A DNA stretch of 64,000 nt, from contig JAAROD010000007.1 in assembly GCA_012274445.1 (NCBI GenBank), forward strand, positions 1 to 64,000, written 5' to 3'. Shown here piece by piece: positions 11,700 through 22,700 of the stretch. The position numbers and the translations under genes are program-made. The notes below the pieces were generated by a model, which saw nothing but the letters and a program-made list of their open reading frames with translations, did no database searches and was not told the origin of the DNA. Each line of letters begins with the position of its first letter. Positions within the stretch are counted from its first letter, which is position 1. The stretch is from Sclerotiophoma versabilis. Lineage: Eukaryota > Ascomycota > Dothideomycetes > Pleosporales > Didymellaceae.

Positions 11700-13300
11700 A
11701 GTTCTTTTATTATACTCTAGCTTACTATATATACTATAGTAGAGAATACTCTAGCTACTATTACTAGCTATATACCTCTTCTTATGCCTTACCTTTCTTA
11801 CTAGTACTACTACGTCTTTCTAAGCTACTATATTCTCTAATTTCTTTTATATAAGAGTTCTCTCTTTCTATATATACTTTCTTTTTTAGCTTCTATACTT
11901 AGCTATAGTAGTATTAGTAGTTTAAAGCTTAATAATCTTACTAGCTAAAATAGTTCTAGTATATACTAGTATTTCTATACCTTTTTATATCTACTATACT
12001 ATAGTTATAAGTACTATTAGAGAGGACCTAGTATAGGTTTAAATATAGTTCTTAATTAGTATAGATTAGGCTTATAATTTAAGAGTATTACTAGAGGTTC
12101 TAGGGTCCTAGAGAGTAGTAGGCAGTAGTAGTAACAGCGTTTAAGGCTTAATCTCTAGCTTTAATAGCACTACTTCTAGGTCTAGAGGCACTAAACTAGT
12201 AGCTCTAAATCTAGCTTTAATATTATCTAATAAGAAAACACCTTAGTTTACTACTAGAAATACTGCTAGAAATACTAGCTTAATAATATAGTTAATATAG
12301 CTGCTTACTAGAGCTTTTACTTTCTTTTTATACGCACGCTTTAGAAAAGAGAAGTACCTAATATCTAGAGGTTATAGGATATAGAAGGCGTGCGCAGGTA
12401 TATAGAGGGTAATAATATTATTCTCCTTATAGATATACTAGAATCTAATTAAGTTATAGAACTTATAGCTATTAAGAATAAGTAGCTAGTAACTACTAAC
12501 TATATACTAAGTAGTATGCTTAATAAAGTGCTAAAGCTAGGTAATCTCTACTTTATTAGTAGTCTAGCTATTATTAGATATAGTAATTCTCTAGTCCTTA
12601 GAATTATTATAATACTAGGCTTAGTTATAGTTCTTTCCTTTAAAGATAAAGAAAGGTAGAATAAGCTAGCTACCTGCACTAATAGCAGTAATTAGAGTAA
12701 CCTACTTATAATTACTAAGTTAGCGTCTAATAGAGTTAAGATAAATCTCTGCTATAGTAACTACCTTAATAGACCCCTCTACGCCTATCTAGAACCTAGT
12801 CTTATTAAAGTTATAGGTATCTTTATTAAAGATACTATACTTAGCTTTTATACTAGCTACTAGCTACTAGCTTAAACTATAGCTTAATAATTATAGAGTT
12901 ACTATATAGAACTCTATAGTAGTCTCTAGATTATAATAGCTAAGATTTAATTTATAGTTAATATAAGATAAAGTATTCTACCTAGTTAATACTAATATAG
13001 GTGCTAGCGCATATAGCTAATAATTAATTAGCTATACTATGTACTTTAGCGTAAGAAGAGGTAAATCTATATAGAAATAGGTTTCTTATATATATAATAA
13101 GGCTATTCTCTTTACTCTTAGTAAGATTTAATTAGTTAGAGTAGGTATTATATTAGAAATATATTCTAATATATTAGTTTGTTAGAGTACTCTAGAACAC
13201 TCTATATACTAAAGTAATATACCTAAGGCTTAGTAATATATTAGATTTAAGTAATTATATAGTAAGAATTACTCTTTCTTTATAGAACAGTAATCCTATA
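11700..13300 (-). pseudogene. Fot1/pogo-type transposase relic
   Basis: Read on the minus strand this frame carries a DDE_1-type catalytic domain. A segment around 12800-12700 reads NFNKTRFQIGV-like, where the family has DETGF, and a downstream GKNY run follows. Near 12480 comes a region corresponding to the LDGxxSH motif, and near 12380 a QPLDI-like run corresponding to the conserved HLLQPLDV. These residues cut and join transposon DNA. The first catalytic Asp is changed to Asn, and TAG/TAA stops are frequent. N-terminal helix-turn-helix and CENP-B-type regions would lie toward 13260 but I could not read them clearly. Confidence 0.7.
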
Positions 13301-13355
13301 TCTAGTTATAGTTATATTATAGGTAGTTAAGAAGTTTAATAGATCTTAGTATTAC

Positions 13356-13393
13356 GTAGCTAACTTAATAGAGTAGCTAACTTAATAGTAGAT
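13356..13393 (-). repeat. Right TIR of Fot1-like transposon
   Basis: The reverse complement matches 11553-11590 over the whole 38 bp, including the internal tandem duplication. TA follows at 13394-13395. Confidence 0.8.
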
Positions 13394-13932
13394 TATATTA
13401 AAAAGAAAGATTAGAATTAATAAAACTTTCTTAAGTATATAATTATAAAAGAAAACAGCCTTTATAACTAATAGCTATCTAGTAGGTAGCTAATATATAA
13501 ATAGAAGATATAATTATAATATCTATATAAATAATAGTAAGACCTATTATATAGCCTATTAGTAGATAATGTAATAGTAATAAAATAATCTTTAAAAGCT
13601 AACTTAGATAAACTAGTAAGTAAGTAGAAGAGATAACTATATAAGTAGCTATAGTTCTAAATAAATAAACTTAAGAGAATATAAAATAATAATACTTATC
13701 TAGAAGTCTTAGAATAAAGTAGATAAAACTTTTTCTCTAGTCTTACCTCTTTAAGTAACTACTAAGATTATACTATTTAATAGGCTAAAAGGCCTAGGCT
13801 TTCTAGAATAGAAGTATTTAATAAAGAACTATATAAATAATATCTTTAATAGAAGATAAAAGTTTAAGCTAAGTAGTATAGAAACTAGCTAGTATACTCT
13901 ACTAAGTAGAACTAAGTTTACTATATAGTTAC

Positions 13933-14569
13933 TATAAAAGTTTCTATTATAATCTTTACTAGACTTTTCTTTTTAGGTATAGCTATTACCTAGAAAGACA
14001 ACTAAGGTATATAGGCCTAAATATATCTTTATTAGGACTAAATACAACTTCTTTTCTAATTAGGTATAGTACTTACCTAATATAGTAAAGTAGCACTTAA
14101 AAAGTACTTAATTAAAAAGTATTAAATAGGTATACTTATTATAGCTATAGCTTATCTAGTTCTATAGTTAAAGCTATTACTATATATAGATATATCTTAT
14201 ATATAGGTATATATAATCTAGGTACTAGCTTATATAATCTACTACGTAATGTATTATAAATTAATTCTAGTATTTATAAGTAAGGAGTTCTAGTAGGTTT
14301 TGCTTTATAATAGAGAAAGTAAAGAAGAAAGTATAAATACTATCTTCTCTACCTCTCTTAGTTCTCTACCTCTCTTAGTTCTATACCTAGCACCTAGTAC
14401 CTAGTACCTAGTACCTAGTATTTAATATAATACCTTATTTATTATATTATCTTATCTTTTATCTCTATTAGGCTATACGCTTTCTATTTAGTTAATTACT
14501 AGCCTATTTATCTAGGCCTTCTAGGCTAAGAAGAAAGTTATAATACCTCTGCTCTCTACTTTCTTTACA
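13933..14569 (+). repeat. Copia-2 5' LTR
   Basis: Matches the solo LTR at 60835-61444 along its length, starting TATAAA and ending TTTACA. Around 14385-14420 it contains a tandem array of the heptamer CTAGTAC (four to five units); the solo copy has a shorter array around 61267-61290. It carries the element promoter in principle. Confidence 0.85.
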
Positions 14570-14584
14570 GGTTATAAGCCTAGC
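14570..14584 (+). other. Copia-2 primer-binding site (tRNA-iMet anticodon arm type)
   Basis: GGTTATAAGCCTAGC directly follows the LTR end. As in the other Copia families, two RIP-type changes separate it from GGTTATGAGCCCAGC, the complement of the initiator Met tRNA anticodon arm. Confidence 0.65.
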
Positions 14585-16142
14585 TCTTTATAGCCTATAG
14601 AGAATTTTATAAACTCTATAAGTCTTAGATCTAGCTATTTAGCTACTACTTACCTAAGCAGATTACTTAAGTAAGAAGAAAAGAAAGAAGTAAGTAAATA
14701 GAAGTAGAAATACTTCTAACTTCTTCTATATCTACTATATTAATATAGGCTCTTTACCTAATAAATAGTAGATTTTACTACTAAAAAGTAGTATATATTT
14801 AGTAGTTATATAAGCCTAGATAAGCGTAGTATTCTACTATTAGTCTCTATTTCTTAGACCTTTAGTAATAGAGATAATCTAAGAAACTAGAGTAATAATT
14901 CCTATTCTACTTAGCTTCTTATTAGACTATCTTAAGTCTATTAAAATTACCTATTTAGGTATAATTAATAGACCTCTAAGAAAGGTAAAGAAGAGCTAGA
15001 ATAGTAATATTATAGTAAGAGCTCTAGGTAGACTCTAGAACTAAGAATAAACTAGGTAGTAGCTATACTAATTACTAGTATAAGCTATAAAGGAAAATAA
15101 CTTATAAAATAGACGCTTATTTCTATACTTATTAGTTATTCTATAGTAAGTTCTTTTAGATCTTAGTAACCTCTATTAGGTTACTAGGAATTAGTATATT
15201 ATTATAAAAATCTACTACTATATAATTAGTAAGAATACTAGTATTTTCTATATTACTAAGCTTTATTTAAGTTTAATTCTCTTAGCTTTTATAGCTTAAA
15301 TCTCTCTTAATACCTATAGGTTAGAAGAGATAGTAACTATTAAAGCTAAAGATAGAATTAAGTTTTAAAAGCTAGTAATTAAAAGCTAAGAGAGTTACTA
15401 TATAGCTATATAAATAGTTATAGTATATATCTTATTAAGCCTTATTTAATACTATAAGTATTATATAACTATAGTATTTAGAACCTTAGTATTAAGTAAT
15501 AACTAAGAGTCTGCTTTTAAAAGCCTAAGAAATAAGTTAAATAAGCTCTGTATATACCTTAGTTTCTAAACCTATAGGCTATTTAAATATTAAAGTAATA
15601 TTATTTAGATATAAGACCTATTAAAAGTATTTAAATAGGTATTCTATTATATAAAAAGCTTATACTAGTTTAAAACTCTTAAGGTAAAAAAAGAGTCTAG
15701 TACTTTTAATAAACTTAGTTATAGTAGATATTATATAACTAAAGTATTACTCTCTTAAGCTATTATATACCTGCTTCTATAGCTTATCTACTATTCTAAG
15801 GTAATAGCTAATATTATAATTATAAGATATTTAGCTATTAAATAGGAAATAGATTCTATTAAGGTTTCTAAGCTTAAAGAGTCTATTTACTACAATATTT
15901 AGGCTATATAAATAGAAGCTATTATAGTAGAAGAAGATTATTTAAGCTATATACTTAATATTCTAGCTACTATAGTTAATAATATAGAGTATTAAGATTA
16001 AAATAATTATAAAATAACAGCCTTAATTAAGCTAGCCTTTAAAGATAGCTCTTTATTATTAACTAGGTTTATTAGTAACATTTTTATATTATAGAATACT
16101 TTAAAAAACCCTACTTAGTAAAGAGCTAATTAATACTATACG

Positions 16143-16228
16143 TATTATAGCTAAAATAGAGTAAAAATATATATACCTTTATATTCTAAATTTAGGCTAC
16201 TAAGTAGGCCTTCTCTAGCTATATAATA
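16143..16228 (-). repeat. TRIM-like element, left terminal repeat (3' LTR)
   Basis: 86 bp starting TATTATAGC and ending TATAATA; 85 of 86 positions equal the right repeat by eye. Confidence 0.75.
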
Positions 16229-16515
16229 TACCTTCTTACGTTTAAGGCAGAGAAATAGCTTAAAGGTAAAGACTATATAGTAAGGCTAGCTGTATACCTG
16301 CAGAGTTATAGCTAAGAGTCTCTTAGACTTTTATAGTAGAGATAGGCCTAATGCCTATCTAGCCTACTATACTATTTTAGTACCTAGTAGCTGCAGTATA
16401 ACTTAGGTAAGTATAATAGAGACTATTACTACTAGTTACCTTAGCTTTAGTTACCTACTTAACTTAAAATCTATGTAGCCTCTGCTTACGCAGTATTAGT
16501 ATCTAGGCTTATAAC

Positions 16516-16601
16516 TATTATAGCTAAAATAGAGTAAAAATATATATACCTTTATACTCTAAATTTAGGCTACTAAGTAGGCCTTCTCTAGCTATATAAT
16601 A
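16516..16601 (-). repeat. TRIM-like element, right terminal repeat (5' LTR)
   Basis: 86-bp partner of 16143-16228. It directly adjoins the primer-binding site CTAGGCTTATAAC (plus-strand view, 16503-16515), which makes it the 5' LTR of a minus-strand element. Confidence 0.75.
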
Positions 16602-17859
16602 ATACTTAATAGCTATAAAGATAATATTAAGAACTATATTAACTTATTTAAAAGAGTTATTAATAACCTAGAGTCTAGAGGTATTAGTCTACCTAAGAGA
16701 TTTATTATTACTTTATTACTAAATAATATAAATAAAGATTATAAGAATAAAGTACCTTTAATTATATAATCTATTTAAACTACTAGTTATATTAACTTAG
16801 AGAAGATTATTATATAGTTATAAGATAAATCTAGATAAACTAATACTATTAACTTTAATAATAATAGTAATACTACTAGAAATACTAGTAGTAAAGCTTC
16901 TTACTATAGTAAAACTATTAAAATATTTATATAGACTAATAATAATAATTATTATAATAATAAGTAAAATAATAATAATAAAGCTAAAAAAGATATTATT
17001 AAGTATAGTTATTATAAGTTAAAGAGATATTTAGAAGCTAATTATTAGAAGAAAAATCTATGCCTAAGACTAGATAAATCTGTTAATAATAGCTCTACTA
17101 GTAATAAGATAGAAGAAGAAAAATATAGATTAAACTCTTTTATTAGTACTATTATAAATACTAGTAATATAGACTTAATACTAGATTCTAGTACTAATAT
17201 ATATATACTATATTAAAGAATTATTTACTAGTTAAAAGCCTACTACTACCTCTATTAAATAAGGTAATACTAGTAGATTTATTAAAGTATAAGGTATAGA
17301 AGATATAGGCCTAGTCTTTACTAGTACTTAGTAGTTAGTTAAATTAACTAACGTGCTTTACGTCCCTAAATTAGGTATTAATCTACTAAGCTTAAGCCTA
17401 ATTACCTCTAGAAACTATAGCTTATTCTTTAATAAGAATAGCTATTTTATTAATACTTCTAAGAATACTTTATAAGCTAAAGAAAGCTATAAAGAAGGTA
17501 TAAGTACTCTTATTACTACTAGTTCTAAGCCTTTAGATACTATAACTAATAATAAGTTATAAATTACTTTAAATACCTCTAACTTAGAAGAGGATTTAGA
17601 TAACTTAGTTATAGATAAGGCTATAAGTCTAGAAGATAGTAATACTTCTAGTACTAAATCTAAAAATAACTAGATAAATCTACTAATAAAGTAGAAGAAG
17701 AAATAATATTTAATAAAAATACTATAGAACTAGTATAAAATAGACTTAGGTATATAGGCCTAAAAGCTATTAAGTACTTAAAATAAAATACTTAATAAGT
17801 AGAATATATAGATCTAGAACATATAAGTAATACTTTTAGTATTTAGATAGTTATATTAC

Positions 17860-18151
17860 TGTTAATAAGCTTACAGTATAATACTTAGGTAATTAAATAA
17901 TTAATTAGTGCCTATCTATCTAGACATAATAACTATTTATATATAAAGAAGATATTATTAGTTATATAACTCTAGAATTAAGCTTATAGGCAGTAGTAAG
18001 TCTACTTAACTATAGTTAGCTTAACTACTAAGCTTCTTAAGAGTTAGCTATAAGCTTAGGCGCACAGGCTTATACTTTAGGTAATGCCTAGCTCTAATAC
18101 ACTAACGCCTTACTTAGCCTAGCAGTAAGCTAGCAGCTTACTTATATAATA
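17860..18151 (-). repeat. Copia-B copy 1, 3' LTR
   Basis: 292 bp; the reverse complement aligns with the lightly mutated solo LTR at 36889-37180, with transitions as the differences. The left edge touches ATTAC at 17855-17859. Confidence 0.9.
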
Positions 18152-19370
18152 TACTCTCTAGATAGTCTTCTATAAATAAAGAAGTATCTAATAAACTACT
18201 ATATAGCTTATTACTTTATTTAGTAGTAATTATTATACTTTCTATATAAGGCGCTATTTTAAGCTTCTAATTATTATTAGAGAAGCTTATTTTACTAGTA
18301 TAAATTTTTTATATTAGTTTATACTTCTACTTTAACCTTATAATATTAAGCAGCTCTATATATTACTAGATACTTAACTTAAAATATATAGCTTAACTAC
18401 GTACTATCTACTTAATTTTAACTTTTCTATTACCTAGTTTATTTGCAGTTAGAGTTTTTATATAATATCTTATAATAATAAGCAGTATAAGTGCAGAGTA
18501 AGCAGCTTACTTTACCTTTACTAGGGCTAATTATATAATAATTAGCCTCTTTTACTAGTTTTAACTATCTCTAAGTCTATTACTATAGCTATAAGTACTT
18601 TCTTATTTTACTCTTAATTTAAGCTTCTTCTACCTATTTAGCTACTTACTATAAGCTTCTTAAGCTTCTTATACCTCTTAAGTTACTTATAACCTATTAT
18701 TTAAGCTTAAGTTATAGCTAGGAAGTAGCTGCTCTTTTCCTACTAGCTTAGACAGCTTCTAATTAAGCTTCTTATATAGCTTTTCTAGGCTCTTTTTAAC
18801 TATTTAGCTAACTTTAGATAGAAAGAACCTAAGTCTAAGCGCCTTACACATACTACTACTACTACTACTACTACTAATACTAAGTACTACTATACTGCTG
18901 CTGCTACTACTAACTATACTGCTACTACTTATACTCTGCTCCTTACGCCTTACGCGCCTACTACCTACCTCTACTACTTAGTCTTACCTTTAGGTGTTAG
19001 TAGTTTAGCTTTAGCTAATTAAGCTTCTTCTGCTAGGCCTCTAGGCTCTATTAGAGACTCTAGCCTCCTCCTCTCTTACCTGCTGCTGCTGCCCCCCCTC
19101 TAGCTACCTTCTCTGCTGCTGCTGCTACCTCTGCCTCTGCCTCTACTAGCTCCTGCCCCTACTACTACTACTACTACTACTACTATTACGCCTATTATAG
19201 GCACTGCGCAGAGTAAGCGCAGAATTATACTCTACTTAGGCTGTGTGCATGCTCTGCTAGTTAATAGCTTAGCTGCGCAGTGCTATAATATAGCTAATAC
19301 TAGCCCCTATGCCTACTACTGCTTCTAGTACTCTTTAGGGCACTCTTATTACTTTATATAGGTTCTAGAG
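18150..19370 (-). pseudogene. Copia-B copy 1 Gln-rich 3' ORF relic
   Basis: Inverted counterpart of the Gln-rich frame described at 52130-53320. Plus-strand (CTA)n and (CTG)n arrays at 18850-18910 and 19080-19190 are the complement of RIP-altered CAG tracts. See the copy 2 entry for the reading of the frame and its limits. Confidence 0.4.
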
Positions 19371-19749
19371 CTTCTTAAGCTTATAGTATATAAACTAATA
19401 GCTCTTATAGCTCTAGCCTTCTTAAGGTAGTTAGTATTACTCTTACTAATAAGCTGCTAGCGTTTAGAAGTATAACTACTTCTATAGGTTACTATTCTTT
19501 CTTTATAATATAGTTTAGTACTAATAAGCTTATAAAGGTCTATAGACCTATATATTACTTAGTATATAATAAAGAAGCTTCTAGTAGAGAGTTATAGTTT
19601 TAATAAAGACTAAAGAAGGAGCTCTAGATTTAGGAGTTTAGTAGCAGGCACCTAAGAGGAGAAGGTTGTTCTCTCTAGTAGTTAAATTAATTATTTACTC
19701 TCTCTTTTAACTACTCTTTTTATAACCTTATAACCTATTATACCTTACT

Positions 19750-22700
19750 ATTTATATTATAAAGGTTTAGGTAGGTTAAAAAGCGCTTATAAGCCTGCTT
19801 AGGAAGTACTTTTATTAACCTATTAGCAGGTATTTTACTTATTTTTATATAGGTTACTATAAAGGTACCTTTTATATACTCTTATTTAAGCTATATATTC
19901 TGTATATCTATATAGCGCAGCTAGGTAGTAAGCTACTTACTTTCTTCTACTACTAACTATATAGTTTACTAATTATTATAGAATATCTTCTAAGTAACCT
20001 CTAGGTTAAGGTAGAGCTTATAGAGAAATTGCTTTAGAGCAGTACTCTTCTTAGCTATATACTTAAGAGCTAGTAGTTTAGCTTTAGTTATTAAGGTAGT
20101 TACTATAGACTGCCTAGCTGCCTTCTATATAATTAGGCTACTAAAGAGCTATATAATATACCCCTAAGATAATTAATATAATTTACTAATAATAGTAAAT
20201 AAAGCGTCTCTGTATATAAGAAGCTAGCTGCCTAAATAAGCTCTATACTATATACCTAGGTACTTAGTTCTATATAGGTAGCTAATAACTTAAGTAGCTG
20301 CTTAGAAGTAAGCAGCTCTAGAGTTTATAAAATAGTAAGACAGCTAAGAAGCTATATATATAATATCTAGCTATATTATAATTATAGTATATAATATTAA
20401 CTCTACCTGCTTCTAATAAGCCTTAATTTCTTACTTTAAAGCTTTTCCTATATACTTCTAAAGCTTAATTATAGAGAAGAAGATGCTTAAAAGTAACCTC
20501 TTCTCTAAAACCTTAAACTTAGTAGTAAGCTTCTTCATATAGAAGTTATAAGTAAGTATTATTACTTAAGCTGCTTAATCTTATATAATATAAACTTCTA
20601 AGAACTATTTAGTAGCTCTATAATCTATAATCTAATATTTAGCTATTAATAAGCTTATTAACTACTCTACAGCTACTTAATTATTCTTATAATAGGTAAG
20701 AAGAATATTATTAATATAGAAGAGTAAGATAATTTTTTACTTATTATTAAAGAATAAGCATAGCTCTTCTTTTAACACTGTTAAACTAAGCTTCTAGAGG
20801 GTGCTAGATAGCTCTTTATACTATAGAATAGAGAAGTTCTAAAGACTATATAAAGCCTATAGTAGTAGTACTACCTACTTAGGCTTCTTAAATCTATTAG
20901 GCAGCTTATATAGTACTAGTAGCTAGTCTTAGTAGCTTATATTAAGAAACGCGCTGCTTATATTATACTGCAGTAGCTTTAAATTAAACTAAGCTGCTAT
21001 AGCAGCTATAGTATAAAAGAACCTTATAGTAAGTATTATAGTATAGGTTAACTTAATTAAGTTCTTTGCCTAGAGGTCTATATATATATATATTCTAGCT
21101 TTATATTTTATAAAGTAGCTGTCTTAATTAAGCTTATAAGTAAATACCTATTTAAGTAGCAGAGCTCTAGCCTAGGAGCTTATTTTATCTATTTCTTTCT
21201 AGGTATTTTTCTTAGTAAGCGTTGCAATCTCTTTTATATAGGCCTAGTAGAATAGAGTACCTAAGAGGTAATTAGTAAGCTCTTTCTATATATTAGAAAC
21301 TAGAGAGAGCTAGTTATAGTATACCTACTACTTATTTTTAGCTAATAGTTTCTCTAACCTTATTACTAAGGCTGTAATAACTATATAGATTATAATAAGG
21401 TCTCTTTCTTAGTTTCTATACTTATTTATATAATTAAATAAGCTTCTAAGTAGCTAAAGGTAACTATCTTACTCTATTAAGCTTATTATAGTATATATGC
21501 CTACTCTATTATCTTCTCTAAGCTTATTATACTCTTAGTTATATAGCCTATAGCTTAATTATATTAGTAGGCTAATAGTTCTACGCTAATTAGCACAGCT
21601 TATAGTTAGTTTACCTACTCTTATTAATCTCTAAGAAGGTATAAGAATAATTAAAGAGTTAGGTCTTCTTATTAGTAGATTATTGCAATTCTTATTACCT
21701 GCTAGTAGGCTCTCTTCTTTAATAGTAGAGTATACTTTCTATAAGCTTTTAGACAGGTACTTCTCTATAGAAGCTTCTCTGCCTACTACTAGCTACTTAG
21801 GTTCTAGTATTAGGTTAGGGGAGAGAAGGCCTAGTTCTTAGCGCCTTACGCAGATCTCTATTAGTTTGCTAGCTAAGCTAACTAATTACGTAGTCTCTAC
21901 CTTAGAAGCTTACTTATTACTAGACTAGCCTTTTACTAATTAAGCTTCTCTTAAAGGCTTACCCCTAAGCTATTATATAGAGAGTAATTTAAGTAATAGA
22001 TTTTCTCTCTTAGTAATAGAGAGCTTAATTACTTCTTCTATATCTACTATCTTACTAGGCTTATAAAAGACTTCTATAACCTCTACTACTTCTATAACTA
22101 GAAGTATAGTTAACTTATTAACCTAGTTATAAAAGAGCTTCTTATTAAAGGTTATGTTACGCATTATAATTACCTAGTTAAGTTAGGGTACCTATATTTA
22201 GTATATATTAGAAGCTTAATAACTAATAAGGTAACTAATATAACCTCTTAGAGTAACTTTAAAGCTCTTTCTGTTATAGCTAGCTACTTATTCTCTATTT
22301 AAGAGATACGCTTAGTAGCTATACGTATATATTCTGCTCTAATTAGGTCTTAGATTAGCTATAAGTGCTCTTACCTGCTTAGGTTAGTACTATTAAAAGT
22401 ACTGTATAAACTACTAATTAAGCTTCTTATTTAGGCTATATAGCTTATTTAAGTATATAGAACTTATATTATAGAGCTATATAGCAGCTATAACAACCTT
22501 TAGCTAGAGCTTCTTAGGTAGGTTTATACTACTCCTTAATTTTATTAACTTAGTAATTATCTTCTATCTACCTCTCTTTACTACGCTATTTAGCTTATAT
22601 ATATAGAAAGGTATATACTTAATATTAATCTTTATATTAAGCGCCTAGTGCTTATATATAGAGCTTCTTTACTATAGTAGTATAGCTGTATTATTATCTT

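Larger units (their letters stand above)
11553..13393 (-). mobile_element. Fot1/pogo-like Tc1-mariner transposon (copy 2), complete
   Basis: A 1841-bp DNA transposon bounded by 38-bp terminal inverted repeats (11553-11590 and 13356-13393) and a TA on each side (11551-11552, 13394-13395). It sits inside a Gypsy-G LTR; comparison with 30725-31440 shows the uninterrupted host. The length is typical of fungal Fot1-type elements (about 1.9 kb). The minus strand encodes a transposase relic that fills most of the element. RIP stops make it inactive. Confidence 0.85.
11359..13932 (+). repeat. Gypsy-G LTR (copy 1), split by a Fot1-like transposon
   Basis: A plus-strand LTR matching 30725-31440 and, inverted, 59962-60622. 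It starts TATAATAG (11359), is interrupted at 11553-13393 by a DNA transposon, and resumes to about 13925. A few bases of internal Gypsy-G sequence follow before Copia-2 begins at 13933. No gag or pol of this copy is left in the window. Confidence 0.75.
16143..16601 (-). mobile_element. TRIM-like miniature LTR retrotransposon
   Basis: A 459-bp insert in Copia-2 gag is bounded by two 86-bp direct repeats that differ at a single position (16143-16228 and 16516-16601). Next to the right repeat, on the minus strand, is the same primer-binding sequence seen in the Copia families (16503-16515). The 287-bp interior has no room for gag or pol and shows no readable frame. Flanks are ATACG on the left and ATACT on the right, an imperfect 5-bp duplication. 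Size, direct repeats and primer site match the definition of terminal-repeat retrotransposons in miniature, which depend on proteins of another element. Uncertain: the full-length relative that mobilised it. Confidence 0.7.
15000..17859 (+). pseudogene. Copia-2 gag and protease relic (interrupted)
   Basis: The gag region is split by the TRIM-like insert at 16143-16601. At 17004-17045 lies the zinc knuckle with exact CX2CX4HX4C spacing, but all three Cys and the His read Tyr, as expected when TGT/TGC and CAT/CAC are RIP-mutated. The protease active site at 17184-17192 reads Asp-Ser-Ser where Copia has Asp-Ser-Gly. Runs such as LYVPKLGINLL (17350-17390) mark the protease end, and a GLKAIKYLK run (17756-17790) the GAG-pre-integrase domain. 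The frame then stops at Copia-B copy 1. Gag would form the virus-like particle and the protease would mature it. Numerous TAG/TAA codons rule out function. Confidence 0.75.

Noticed and set aside
16503..16515. tRNA gene fragment (sequence like an initiator Met tRNA anticodon arm)
   Set aside because: No cloverleaf around it at any of the sites; each lies exactly at the inner edge of a 5' LTR, so it is a primer-binding site.
18850..19190. Trinucleotide arrays read as a CRISPR-like or tandem repeat locus
   Set aside because: They are simple (CTA/CTG)n runs, complement of CAG tracts, inside a Copia element; there are no spacers and the context is fungal.
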